NCBI GenBank assembly: GCA_037349105.1
Contig: JAYJMM010000121.1
Coordinates: 196,001 to 260,000 of the forward strand
Reading direction: 5' to 3'
DNA: 64,000 nt
From: Limnomonas spitsbergensis
Lineage: Eukaryota; Chlorophyta; Chlorophyceae; Chlamydomonadales
Below are positions 32,301 through 40,520 of the stretch, one piece after another. The position numbers were made by a program, and so were the translations under genes. The notes under the pieces are model-generated. The model was given only the letters and a program-made list of their open reading frames with translations, ran no database searches and was not told the origin of the DNA. Numbering within the stretch: position 1 is the first letter of the stretch; every line of letters begins with the position of its first letter.

Positions 32301-35300
32301 CTCGATTATGCTGATCTCCATGCGGCCTGATCTGACCTCCTGCCCTGCCCCCTCCCCCCTTCCGCTGCCATGCAGTGCAATGCAATTCCTTCATGACAAC
32401 TCCATCATCTACGTCCCCTCACTCTGTAGCCTGATCTCTCCTCCCCTCCCAATCCCTCCCCATCCTGAAGCATGGCCCGCCCTTCCCCTCTTACAGTGCA
32501 ATGCAATTCCTTCATGACAACTCCATCATCCACGCGGATCTCAAGGCGGCCAATGTCCTTTTTGCTGACAGCACTCAAGACCGGAGAGGCTACATTGCAA
32601 AGGTCACGGGTGAGCCATTATTCTCAAAACATACTGTGGGTCATTGAGAAGATGGCAGCGATATATTTGCCGACAGCACTCAAGACCGGAGAGGCTACAT
32701 TGCAAAGGTCACAGGTGAGGCTCTTTTTTTCGAAATGTCTTATTGGGGATTGCGGTGCTGGCGGTAAATCTGGACAGAACACTGGACCGGAGAGGCTACA
32801 TTGCAAAGGTCACAGGTGAGGCTTTATCTTCCTAAAAATTTGTGGGTAAGAATTGTGGAGACCATGACAATGCCCTGATGGCAATTGCAACAAGATGTGA
32901 GTGTGGGAGGGAGGAAGGGTGCGTTATTATCCACACCTCTGCTCCACACAGTCTCTGCTCCACCCCTCTGCTCCACACCTCTGCTCCACACCTCTGCTCC
33001 ACTCACCAGGGTGGTGTCCTGGATGGTAAGAATTGACGGTAACTGCGCGGATGTGGCTTCGGCCCAGGCTGCACTGTTTCCTTAACTCTCACGCCCCCCA
33101 TGGGGCATAGCTTTCTCTCTTCATTTCACAGATGGTTTACAGAGGGACCTCTTCTTACCCTGCTGCATCATTTCCTGCGTCTGCCTCTGCCTCTTCTGCT
33201 GCTCAATGTCCTCATTACTTGTGTGTGCGTATGTTGCAGACTTTGGCTTTGCTCGCGTCATCTCTGACAACCAACATATCAACACCAAGACATATGGCAC
33301 ATCCACACACCAATCGCCAGAGCTCCTGGGGTGAGCGGATTTTTGAATAAACCAAGTTAAATAAACCAGATCTTAGTTTCGTTTGACCTGAGCTCCTGGG
33401 GTGAGTACTTATTTAATGATTTGTAGTAGCTTAAGACATGCGGAACATCCACACACCAATCGCCTGAGCTCCTGGAGTGGGGGCAATTATAATACTTTGA
33501 GTGTGTTGAGTATTGTGTTGGATAAAGCAGATTATATTGTATTTGTAATTTGAGCACAGGCGAATTTAGTAGCATAAGACATATGGAATGTCCACACACC
33601 AATCACCAGAGCTCCTGCTGGGTGAGTACTTTTATTATTTATTATTTATGTACTGGTATTTTTTAGTTGTTAATGAACATCGGAACAGTGGGGTGGATAC
33701 TATATTTGTTTATGTGATTCGTATTTCTTAATACATATTGGAGCACCTGGGGTGGGTACGCTTATGTGATTCATATTTTTTATTGAACATGGCTCCAGGG
33801 GTGGCTCCTTTTTATTTACCAATATTTATTTTTATTATTTATTTATTTATTTCATATTTTTTGCTTTGGAGCTCCTGGGATGTAATGTGTTTTCATGAAT
33901 TGCTTCCTTACCGAAGCCCCACTCCTCTCAACTCAGCAGCGACAGACCCATAACCATAACCCTCTTCCTTCTAATTTGCTGAATCCTCAACCCTGAACCC
34001 TAAATCCTGTACCTTAAAACATGAATCCTAAACCCTCAATATTGAATCCTAAACCCTCAATCTTGCCCGCCAACCCTCAGGGAAGGCATCATGACCTCAG
34101 CCCTGGATGTGTACGCGTTTGGAGTCCTCATGTGGGAGGTGTTCTGTGCACAGTCCGTGTTTGAGGTAAATAGAACGGGCGTGTTTGAGGTAAATAGAAC
34201 AGGCGTGTTTGAGGTAAATAGAACGGGCGTGTTTGAGGTAAATAGAACGGGCGTGTTCGAGGTAAATAGAATGGGCGTGTCTGAGGTAAATAGAACGGGC
34301 GTGTTTGAGGTAAATAGAACGGGCGTGTTTGAGGTAAATAGAACGGGCGTGTTTGAGGTAAATAGAACGGGTGTGTTTGAGGTAAATAGAACGGGCGTGT
34401 TTGAGGTAATAGAACGTGCGGGGTGGGGGTGCGTTTCGCGCATTCAGCCTGAGGTAAATATATTCAGTTTAAGGTTGCACATTCCGTGTTTGAGGCAAAA
34501 AGAACGGGCTGGGGCTGTATCGCGCACAGTCTGTGTTTGAGCTTAATAGAACGGGCGTGTCTGAGGTAAATAGAACGGGCGTGTCTGAGGTAAATAGAAC
34601 GGGCGTGTCTGAGGTAAATAGAACAGTCTGTGTTTGAGGTAAATAGAATGGGCGGGGTAGAGGTGCATTTTGCGCATTCAGTATTTGAGGTCATGCAGTA
34701 CGGGAAGTTGCAGGGAGTTGATTTTGTATTTACCTCGATGTACACTTCTCCCGTTCCTATGCCTGAAGGCGCTGCGCGACATTCATGTCATGATCAAAGC
34801 CAAGCGGGATGGGCTGTGGCCCTAGATCATATACGTGTGGTTGCTACGGTCATCAACAATTTGTTTACTGATTTTGGCCTGGCCCCGGCTTTGTACATGC
34901 AGGAGCTGCGAGACAGCCAAGTCATCATCAAAGCCAAGCAGGATGGGCTGTGGCCTAAGATCATATACTTGTGGTTGCTACGGTCATCAACAATTTATTT
35001 ACCGTGTTCTGCCTGGCCCTGAATCCATGCTTGCAGGAGCTGCGAGACAGCGAAATAATCATCAAAGTGACGCGGGACGGGCTGCGGCCAAAGTTCCCGC
35101 CAGGCGTCCCGCCAGCCTTCAAGCTCATCGCGGAGCAGTGCTGGGCGGCCAAGCCTGATGACCGACCAATCATGTTGCAGGTAGGGTTGAGTGCTTTTAG
35201 GGTTCGATCTCAATGCACAAGGTCCCTCTCCGGCGTCCTGCCAGCCTTGAGGTGCAGTGCAGAGCATTGCAGGGAGGCCAAGCCTGATGACCGACCAATC

Positions 35301-36230
35301 ATGATGCAGGTAGGGTAATGTGCTTTTAGGGTTCGATCTTAATGCACAAGGTCCCTCCGGCGTCCTGCCAGCCTTGAGGTGCAGTGCAGAGCATTGCAGG
35401 GAGGCCAAGCCTGATGACCGACCAATCATGATGCAGGTAGGGTTAAGTGCTTTTAGGGTTCGATCTTAATGCACAAGGTCCCTCTGGCGTCCTGCCCGCC
35501 CTGAGGAGCAGTGCTGGGCAGCAAAGCCTGACCAGTGACCACTGACTGAGCATGATGCAGGTAGGGTTATGAGCTCAGGGTTCAATTTTATATGTGAGTT
35601 CCCATGCGGCGTCCTGCCCGACTTGAGGTGCTTTGCTGAGCAGTGTTGGGTGGAAAACTGTGTTTCTTTTTTGTCAATCAGCAATATGACCGCTACACTC
35701 CGGCCTCTGGTTGGAGGCCCCGTTTGCGGCCAGCTATGCTGCTTTGGGTACAAGCCGTAGGCTGGTCCAGGTTGTGTCCCAATCAGGCGTCGAGTGGCTA
35801 CAGGGCGGCCTGCCCACGGTGGTCTCGTAGCCTGAAAACAAAAATGTTGGCAAAGCATCATATCTGACCAATCTGCAGGCGGGGTTCAGTGTTTAGCGTT
35901 CAATATAAATGCTTAAGGTCCCGCCCTGGTGTCTGGCCCGCCATAAAGAGCATTGTGGCACAGCGCTGGGCGGAAAGCCCGACCACCGGCCGATCATTAT
36001 ACCGCCCTATCGCCTTAAGCAGCAGCAACCTTTCCGCTGTTGCTGCTGCTGCTCCTGGCGCCCTACAACTCACCGCCTTAACCAGCATATCAACCTTTCT
36101 GTTTTTGCTGCTGCTGCTGCTCCTTCAGGTGGAGGATGACCTGGCGGACCTGCAGGCCAGGCTTTGTCCCGAGGGGGACCAGACTCCATTCCTCTTGGTG
36201 CAAGGGACAGCGCCTAAGAGGGGGAGATAG
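14382..36230 (+). CDS. TKL-type protein kinase with N-terminal acylation motif, 18 exons
   Basis: Exons: 14382-15206, 15665-15802, 18239-18385, 19821-19883, 20483-20656, 21615-21692, 22618-22750, 23626-23768, 25068-25169, 26054-26202, 28494-28584, 29692-29820, 30877-31001, 32497-32609, 33240-33330, 34081-34165, 35037-35180, 36129-36230. All introns are GT-AG, every phase matches, and the total is 943 residues. It should phosphorylate Ser/Thr (or Tyr) using ATP. The N-terminus MGCTAS is a myristoylation site (Gly2) with a palmitoylatable Cys3, pointing to membrane anchoring. Residues 10-475 are Ser/Arg-rich and look disordered, with CPHC in exon 2. Kinase motifs: GKGGFGRV at 517-524, VAIK with Lys537, candidate alpha-C Glu569, HPNIV 580-584, hinge VMEHCGRGSL from 620, catalytic loop HADLKAAN 778-785, DFG 804-806, SPE 829-831, DVYAFGVLMWE 843-853, CW...RP in exon 17. 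Exons 12-13 add an acidic insert ahead of the catalytic loop. HRD is HAD. The small N-terminal exons (2-6) are the least certain. Confidence 0.85.
15229..15640. repeat. CATGC/CATGG-rich palindromic repeat in kinase intron 1
   Basis: Dense runs of GCATGC, CCATGG and GCCATGCCATGC fill most of intron 1. The units are self-complementary and produce spurious Met/His/Cys/Ala/Trp-rich ORFs on both strands. Two longer similar blocks (near 15229-15300 and 15305-15370) also repeat each other. Confidence 0.85.
15454..15538. other. long near-perfect inverted repeat (hairpin) in kinase intron 1
   Basis: The left arm 15454-15494 (41 nt) is the reverse complement of the right arm 15499-15538 (40 nt) except for one missing base; the loop is 4 nt (CATT). 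As RNA this would fold into a stem of about 40 bp. It could be a small-RNA precursor or simply a by-product of the palindromic repeat in which it lies. Confidence 0.8.
16040..16760. repeat. minisatellite with GGATATGGCACATGGGGCAG core in kinase intron 2
   Basis: Two related units: about 36 bp (with the GCGCATGGSTGAGGGT extension) repeated at 16318-16550, and a 30-bp form repeated five times at 16549-16690. Both strands give long artefactual ORFs. No link to a neighbouring exon edge was recognised, unlike most arrays in this window. Confidence 0.85.
16765..17935. repeat. tandem repeats of about 120-130 bp in kinase intron 2
   Basis: Around nine degenerate units share CCCCCATCATGCAGGTTGTT, then AGCAGGGGGCCTGCC, then CAGCTGCAGGTCCTC, with variable numbers of an internal 13-bp CCAATGCTCTGCC block. 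The unit contains an inverted-repeat core (GCAGGGGGCCTGC). No coding sense was seen. Confidence 0.8.
17951..19215. repeat. junction copies flanking kinase exon 3
   Basis: Upstream of exon 3 (18239-18385), copies of its start GCACTAGCAGGGCGGTCAG occur at 17956 and 18048. Downstream, about six copies of its end plus donor (CTCCAGGACTGGTGAGTGTG, units of roughly 120 bp) follow to about 19200, decaying with distance. Only the true exon reads open from acceptor to donor in the phase of its neighbours. Confidence 0.8.
19976..21125. repeat. junction copies flanking kinase exons 4 and 5
   Basis: One degenerate copy of the exon 4 end plus donor lies near 19990-20025. Copies of the exon 5 start (GGCCATAAGTCGGAACAC) occur near 20228 and at 20372. 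After exon 5 (20483-20656) there are four to five copies of its end plus donor, with the core GGGGATGGGAGCAGGCGGAG and ending in ACTGGGGTGAGTG, at spacings of about 110-120 bp to 21110. Confidence 0.8.
21480..21605. repeat. degenerate telomere-like CCCTAAA/CCTGAACC patch, kinase intron 5
   Basis: Short runs of AAACCCTAA, CCTGAACCCTGA and related strings just before exon 6. Similar patches occur near 24100, 24360, 24850-24890, 33990-34075 and throughout 56880-62030. They resemble decayed TTTAGGG-type telomere repeats, but no long perfect run is present. Confidence 0.55.
21693..21850. repeat. exon 6 donor-side copies
   Basis: Immediately after exon 6, two more partial copies of the junction (a CAG followed by GTGTGAAT or GTTTGAAT, then GAATGGMAGCTGGGTGTG) follow at about 55-65 bp spacing. 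The rest of intron 6 up to 22617 is AT-rich with no gene. Confidence 0.6.
22840..24005. repeat. exon copies around kinase exons 7 and 8
   Basis: 22841-22930 is a copy of most of exon 7, but its donor is mutated to GTTGAG. 23481-23545 is a truncated copy of the exon 8 start, including its acceptor and the glycine-loop codons. After exon 8, the decamer CAGATACCTT repeats about seven times (23772-23836), and 23938-24002 is another copy of the exon 8 end with a GTATGA donor. Exon 8 proper ends in an Asp/Lys-rich string. Confidence 0.85.
24655..25765. repeat. junction arrays flanking kinase exon 9
   Basis: Three decayed copies of the exon 9 start (CTGGAAGCCCTGCTGATGTC and the HPNI codons) lie at 24666, 24784 and 24950, ahead of the true exon at 25068. 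After it, a 30-bp minisatellite (about 11 units, 25258-25550) carries GAGCTGCCAGGTAGGCGCAG, clearly the exon end plus donor. Two longer donor-side copies lie at 25589-25635 and 25718-25760. Confidence 0.85.
25909..26745. repeat. junction copies flanking kinase exon 10
   Basis: A damaged copy of the exon 10 start (with an in-frame TGA and TAG) lies at 25912-25990. Downstream of exon 10, three copies of its 3' half plus a GTGAGG donor start near 26309, 26484 and 26664 in units of about 175-180 bp. The copies have a stronger donor than the true exon (GTCAGG), but the frame after the true exon hits a stop within three codons, so they cannot extend it. Confidence 0.85.
26884..28493. repeat. 13-copy, 123-125-bp acceptor-side array before kinase exon 11
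   Basis: Thirteen near-identical units, each with an intact CCACCGCAG acceptor followed by the first codons of exon 11 (RLRGEERAAGQPV); the fourteenth acceptor is the true one at 28491-28493. Unit length varies only in a G-run (CCTGGGGGGGAA). Where the unit is 123 bp the frame stays open, giving a 41-residue repeat ORF. Confidence 0.9.
28640..28735 (+). repeat. donor-side copy of kinase exon 11
   Basis: A diverged copy of the second half of exon 11, starting GGGGAGCGGGCTGCCGGCC and ending CGCAAGGTAGGGGCC, lies 56 bases after the true exon. A further repeat pair in this intron (about 28855-28990 against 29100-29230) shares the CAGACAGGTTGA and CCCCTCTAGGCGGTTTGG strings. Confidence 0.75.
29262..29635. 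repeat. 13-bp telomere-like repeat CCTAAACCTTGAG, kinase intron 11
   Basis: About 25-28 imperfect copies of CCTAAACCTTGAG. The core resembles CCTAAACC telomeric DNA with a TTGAG insertion. It ends about 55 bases before exon 12. Confidence 0.85.
29905..30360. repeat. donor-side copies of kinase exon 12 (acidic exon)
   Basis: The exon 12 end (ATGAAACGGCCACCCCCTC through the GAGGAG run) is copied at 29917-29985. More decayed copies follow near 30157 and 30308. A GGGGAGGCAGTTTGATGTCA pair at 30105-30150 is tandem. Confidence 0.75.
30470..30835. repeat. acceptor-side copies of kinase exon 13
   Basis: Two copies of the exon 13 start (an acceptor CAG, then GAAGAGGAGCTTGAAGATGC and CTATGACCC...CCGGACA) lie at 30471-30545 and 30755-30825 ahead of the true exon at 30877. 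Both run into ACAACTTA instead of the AAGAAGATGG of the true exon. Confidence 0.8.
31200..31537. repeat. 108-bp tandem repeat, three copies, kinase intron 13
   Basis: Units share GCAAAGCAGGTCCTTAATTA, a poly-C run, TCTACCAGCAGCCTGATCAT and CTGCTTCCCCTTCTCCCG. The last copy runs into a truncated start of exon 14 (GCAATTCCTTCATGACAAC). Confidence 0.85.
31538..32330. repeat. 23-bp minisatellite derived from the catalytic-loop exon
   Basis: About 34 copies of ACAACTCGATTATGCTGATC plus TCC, with only a C/T variant at GATCTCC/GACCTCC. The unit matches the part of exon 14 that encodes DNSIIHADL (ACAACTCCATCATCCACGCG then GATCTCA) with a 4-base deletion, so it appears to have grown from a copy of that exon. 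Confidence 0.9.
32372..32825. repeat. junction copies flanking kinase exon 14
   Basis: A copy of the exon 14 start (GCAATGCAATTCCTTCATGA and following) lies at 32377-32415, ending in ATCTACG instead of ATCCACGCGG. After the true exon (32497-32609), two copies of its end plus donor (GACCGGAGAGGCTACATTGC ... CACAGGTGAGG) occur at 32669-32715 and 32785-32821. Confidence 0.85.
33046..33113 (+). repeat. dispersed short element A, copy 1 (kinase intron 14)
   Basis: Begins GCGCGGATGTGGCTTCGGCC, contains CAGGCTGC...TGTTTCCTTAACTC and ends CCATGGGGCATAGCTTTC. Related copies lie at 49195-49291 (minus), 56296-56370 (plus) and 62518-62605 (minus), all within introns. No A/B box or terminal inverted repeat was recognised. 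Confidence 0.8.
33380..33900. repeat. donor-side copies of kinase exon 15
   Basis: At least three copies of the exon 15 end (CATCCACACACCAATCGCC, AGAGCTCCTGGGGTGAG) lie at 33386-33406, 33438-33482 and 33578-33626. Weaker GGAGCWCCTGG remnants occur at 33740 and 33868. The intervening DNA is AT-rich. Confidence 0.8.
34151..34700 (+). repeat. 24-bp splice-donor minisatellite after kinase exon 16
   Basis: The unit GTGTTTGAGGTAAATAGAAC plus GGGC repeats about ten times at 34157-34410 and again four to five times at 34528-34660. GTGTTTGAG is the end of exon 16 and GTAAAT is its donor, so every unit is a complete exon-end/donor junction. The first copy is the true junction (exon ends at 34165). Confidence 0.9.
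34760..35665. repeat. junction copies flanking kinase exon 17
   Basis: Two copies of the exon 17 start (GCTGCGAGACAGC..., CATCAAAGCCAAGC, GATGGGCTGTGGCC) lie at 34768-34828 and 34903-34960, the first with an in-frame TAG. After the true exon (35037-35180), copies of its end plus GTAGGG donor start near 35228, 35355 and 35480, with a weaker one at 35600. Another remnant is near 35930. Confidence 0.85.
35690..35860 (+). repeat. dispersed element B, copy 1 (kinase intron 17)
   Basis: About 165 bp, similar to 44455-44640 in the lipase gene. Shared strings include ACTCCGGCCT, GGTTGTGTCCCAATCAGGC / GGTTTGGTCCCAATCAGGC, GGGCGGCCTGCC and TAGCC..AAAA. Same orientation in both genes and intronic in both. 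Confidence 0.7.
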
Positions 36231-36935
36231 CACAAAGCCCACAGACCGCACCTCAGCGTAGCCAGCGCAACTGCTGCTGGCGCTCCTGTTGTTGCCACTG
36301 CTGCTGCTGCTGCTGCTGTTGTTGCTTCTGTCGTTGCTGTTGCGTGAATAAGTGATCCCTTGGAGCCCGAGACAACGCTAGAGAGGGGGAGAGAGCACAA
36401 AGACCTCAGACCAGTCCTCACCACAGCCATCGCTCATGGTGCTGCAGTCTCTGCTTCTGTTGCCGCTGCCGCTGCTTCTGTTGCTGTCGCCGCTGCTGCT
36501 GCTTCTGTTGCCGCAGCTGCTGCTTCTGTTGCCGCTGCTGTTACTGCGTAAGGAGGCGGTCCCTTGGTGCCCGGGACAGTGCCCATAGAGGGTGAGATAG
36601 CACAAGATTCCACAGACCACTTCTTGGTGCAGCCATCGGTACTGCCGCTCCTTCCGCTGCTGCTGCTGCTGCTGCTGCGTAAATGAGTGGTGCCCAAGAC
36701 AACTCCCAAGAGGGGGAGATAGCACAAGATTCCACAGACCACTTCTCGGTGCAGCCATCGTTGCTGTTGCTGCTGCTGCTGCGTAGATTAGTTGACCTTT
36801 GTTGCCCGAGACAACGCCCAAGAGGGGGAGATAGCACAGAGCTCACAGAACACTCCTCAGTGCAGCCACCGCAGCTGCTGCTGCTGCTGCTACTGCTACT
36901 GCAACGGCTACTGCTGTTGTGTAAACGGAGTGGTC
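36225..36935. repeat. copies of the kinase stop-codon region
   Basis: The last codons and stop of the kinase (CCTAAGAGGGGGAGATAGCA) are repeated about five times, each followed by CACAGACC...CAGCCA, a CTG/TTG-rich tract and a CCCGAGACAACGCC-like string. A TGTAA at 36920-36924 is the only candidate polyadenylation signal noted. This stretch would be the 3' UTR if the transcript extends that far. Confidence 0.8.
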
Positions 36936-39585
36936 AGTTGGTGCTCAAAGCGGCGGGGCCATGCCCGATAACCCTTATGTTGATGCTGGTGTTGATACAG
37001 CAGATCACGCCAGGGCCTCAGTAGATGCCCACTGTAGCTGAATCTAATGGGTTAAATGACATAAATGGGATAAATGATCACTGAGTTAAACGGGATCAAT
37101 GACCACAATGCTATCTGTTACGGATTTCCAACCACCACGAGTAAGAGGGGGTCGTTTGTGTAGGCTGAGACTTTGAGGCTGTGAGGAGTAGTAGAGCCCC
37201 CCGGGGCGATCACCTGCCAAGTATGGAGGGGCTTTAGAATACTTCGAACCCCTTTCCATTGATGGCAGACTGCTGGTCGCGGGATAGCTGACAGAGCATG
37301 TAAAGAAATACAGGCGCACTTGTGCAGGGGTGGGAGGAGGATGACTGACGGGGCTCATAAAGGAAGGCGCCTCCGCCTGGCGAGCTCGGCAAATTAATAT
37401 CTCTGTCAGGCTGGGTAGGTCCTACTAGGGTGTATGCTAGGTCATGAATTTTAGGTGTCGGGTGCATACTGTTAGGCATTAAGTATTTGTGTCCGGTGGA
37501 TCTAAGGATCTACGGTGTGATATTTTGCGGCATGAGACAATCTAAACCAACATATTGGTTTTCTGTTTTTCTTAGATTTTCTGGATCTCGATTGGTCTGT
37601 TTTTTGAACAATGGGTGCCCAATTCATATTCATTAGGGTCTGGATCACAGAGGAACTTGAATGGCGTATGCTTACACCAGGATCTCGACGGCATATAAGT
37701 ACTGACTTGTTTGTTTGTATAACATCCGTTAAGGATGGAAGCAGTTGCAACTTTTGTTGTCTGTCCAGTTTTTTTAATTCACATTTCATCATGATATTTA
37801 TAAAGGCTTTAACGTCGATGTAATGTGTAACATAAGCCGAAACCCTCATCTTAAGCATACTCATCAGTCATTATTATCACCCCCTTGGTCATGCCCATGC
37901 AGGGATGTGGGGTCGGGATACAGTGTGACTAGTGTGACATGGGCTCGCTGGGTCGTATCAGGAAGGTACCGCTTCTCCCGGACACTCGCTTTTAGCCGAA
38001 GATATCGCTTTATACCGCTGATATCGTGAAGTTGCACTAGGTACTATCGCTGGCAAGGCAGGCAGGCATGGCACGAACATTAGGCAGGCAGGCAGGCAGT
38101 GTGTCAGAAACTGACGCTTCGCAGGCCAGAAGATAGAAACAAAGGACATGATCATACTCGATTGCCCCATGCATTCTCCGATGCATGAGCAAAGACGGCT
38201 GAATGCATGAGTGTCAGATACATGCCCTCATGCACCAGGAATAGCGACATTCGGAATTAATAACTAGAACCGATAATGGGGAAACTGGGGATACTGGGGG
38301 GGGAATGCTACTCCACAACGCCCCCCCCTCTAGCTAAAGCACGCTATACCAACAGAATCCCCTTCAGACGCGGCTGCTAAACGTCTCCAACACAGCCGAT
38401 GAATCGGCAATCAACCAGCAAATGGAAACAAAAATCCCGTCAGGAAGCCATAGAAGGAGCTTCTGGGACATTTAGAGGGAAAGGGGCTTCAGGAAACGCC
38501 AAAAGGCACCCCCCACCCGAAAAGACTCAGCTCGCACACTAGCAGTCAGAGGGCCCAATTACGGTACGGCAGCTACCTAGACGCCCTCTCAACACGAAGC
38601 AAGACCACACACAGGTCAATTCAACATTCAAGACCTTTGAGGATTCATTGGTAGGGCATGATGCCACAAGTAAGCCTTTAGTCACTTCCGTAGATATGCA
38701 CTTGCATGGATGGGTGTCCATGATCTGAGAGGTAGCTGAATACTACTTAGCTGCTCTCCACAAGTTACCCTGTCGTTCCTCTTTGCCGTCTCCTAGCAAC
38801 ACACCGTAGAGTCAAGGCAAGTACCTTTTGCGCCGCACTAGGCTAAGCACCATTATATTAGAGAATAAGACTAGCCTTACTAGCCCCACGTGGCCCAGCG
38901 TTCAGCAGGCCCCAGCGGATATGCACTGTCCTAAACTAGCCTTACCAGCCCGAGCGCGGAAATCACGCCCTTGGCCCGACGACAGTCTTACAGAGCTCAT
39001 GAGGTATGAGTCAGGCCCTCCAGCTGACAACCCAAGCCCAGATGCATTACACATGCACCTGGCCAGATTGCCAGACGGCCACTCCCTTACGTGAGCCTAG
39101 CCAGTCTCCCCGGGATGCCCGGGTAGTGTGAGTCCACAGTATAAGCAGTTCCAAGAGTCTCTAAGCCAGCTTAAAGGCCAGTCGGCACCGGTGTATACCA
39201 TTTAGTCATTACCGGTTTATGGCGCAACACTCAGTTGCGTGGTGTCCGATTATCTGGTCGGGAGGAATACAAACTTAAGGCCAGAGGAGACAGGAAAGAA
39301 ACAAACGAAAAAGGACAAATAAGGAAAGACCACCCCAAAAAGTAAGGGAAGTAGGCAGAATCCCCGTCCAGATCCTAGCAACTTCTTAGTTATTCTTAGC
39401 CCTCATCAAAGATGAGGTAAGAAACAAATAAACATGCCAAGCAGATTGTCAGGAAAAGAGGAAATGAAGAAAAGGGACACAAAATAATTGTGAAAAAGGT
39501 TGAAGAAAGGAAGCCCCGCCCTTAACGATAGTTACCACATACTCCACAAAAGCTACTGTGAGGGCATCTCAGTCTAGCCTTTTTG
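36936..39585. other. intergenic stretch without a recognised gene
   Basis: Only unassigned ORFs, the longest a 120-codon one on the minus strand at 37502-37864 that resembles nothing I know. It contains tandem GGCAGGCA at 38058-38098. Two strings are shared with other parts of the window: 38526-38547 (compare 1322-1343) and 38893-38947 (compare 55148-55204, both starting AGCCCCACGTGGC). Confidence 0.45.
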
Positions 39586-39589
39586 GTAC

Positions 39590-39712
39590 AAAGCGAGGTT
39601 TCTAGCACCGTCCGGAGGACCTGCCCATTCCAGCTCCCTGAGATGATCTTGCACGCTGGGGCATTGGAAGCAAGCATGTAACGCATCTTCCACATCAGCA
39701 TCAGCTTGAAGG
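39590..39712 (-). pseudogene. fragment of LINE C-terminal zinc region
   Basis: Similar to 41915-42025 at the DNA level (shared GGAGGACCTGCCCA, CAGCTCCCTGA / CTGCTCCCTGA, GGGCAYTGGAAGCA). On the minus strand this corresponds to the ALHVCFQCPSVREQL region of the larger fragment. It is very short and broken. Confidence 0.55.
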
Positions 39713-40170
39713 TGCCTCCTCCTCCCTGTCTCATCTGCCTAGGCCTGCTGGAGCCCAGGGCAACATGCAGCAGCATGAAGGTGCCGCCTCCCCCCTGTCT
39801 CAGCTGCGTAGGCTTGCTGGAGCCCAGGGCAGCATGCAGCAGCTTGGAGGTGCCACCTCCACCCTGTCTCAGCTGCCTAGGCCTGCTGGAGCCCAGGGCA
39901 GCATGCAGCAGCATGGAGGTGCCGCCTCCCCCCTGTCTCAGCTGCCTAGGCATGCTGGAGCCCATGGCAGCATGCAGCAGCTTGGAGGTGCCACCCCCCC
40001 TGTCTCAGCTGCCTAGGCCTGCTGGAGCTTAGGGCAGCATGCAGCAGCATGGGGGTGCCGCCTTCCCCCTGTCTCAGCTGCCTAGGCATGCTGGATCCCA
40101 GGGCAGCATGCATCAGCATGGAGGTGCCGCCTCTCCCCTGTCTCAGCTGCCTAGGCCTGCTGGAGCCCAC
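39713..40170. repeat. about 69-bp tandem repeat, seven copies
   Basis: The unit contains GGAGGTGCCGCCTCCCCCCT, GTCTCAGCTGCCTAGGCCTG and CTGGAGCCCAGGGCAGCATG. It starts directly at the end of the LINE fragment and may have grown from it. ORFs in all frames here are repeat artefacts. Confidence 0.9.
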
Positions 40171-40520
40171 AGCAGCATGGGCCTTGTACCTGATGGCTAG
40201 GGCTGGAGCTCTGGTCATGCTTCAAAGCCTGGAGCTGTGGCCACCCACCTTGGCCTGTCATCTTCGTTGGACAGCCTCGTCCTTTTACATGTGTGCCCTA
40301 GGCTCAAGAGGCCTGCTCCTCAGGATAAGGCACCCAACAAGCAGGCCAAGGTGGGTGTGGTCAAGTCCAATCAGAGGAAAGGGAGGTGGCTCGGGCACCA
40401 TGTGGGGGCTAAGCGTGCTACATTGTCGTCAGCATGCACGCCTATGAGTAACCCATCAGAGATGGGGTACTAATCAGCTCTTCCCCAAGCTCTCCATCAA
40501 AGGGCGGACGACAGACTGGG

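Noticed and set aside
37502..37864. 120-codon minus-strand ORF as a retroelement reverse transcriptase piece
   Set aside because: No RT, integrase or RNase H motif could be placed; composition alone is not enough.
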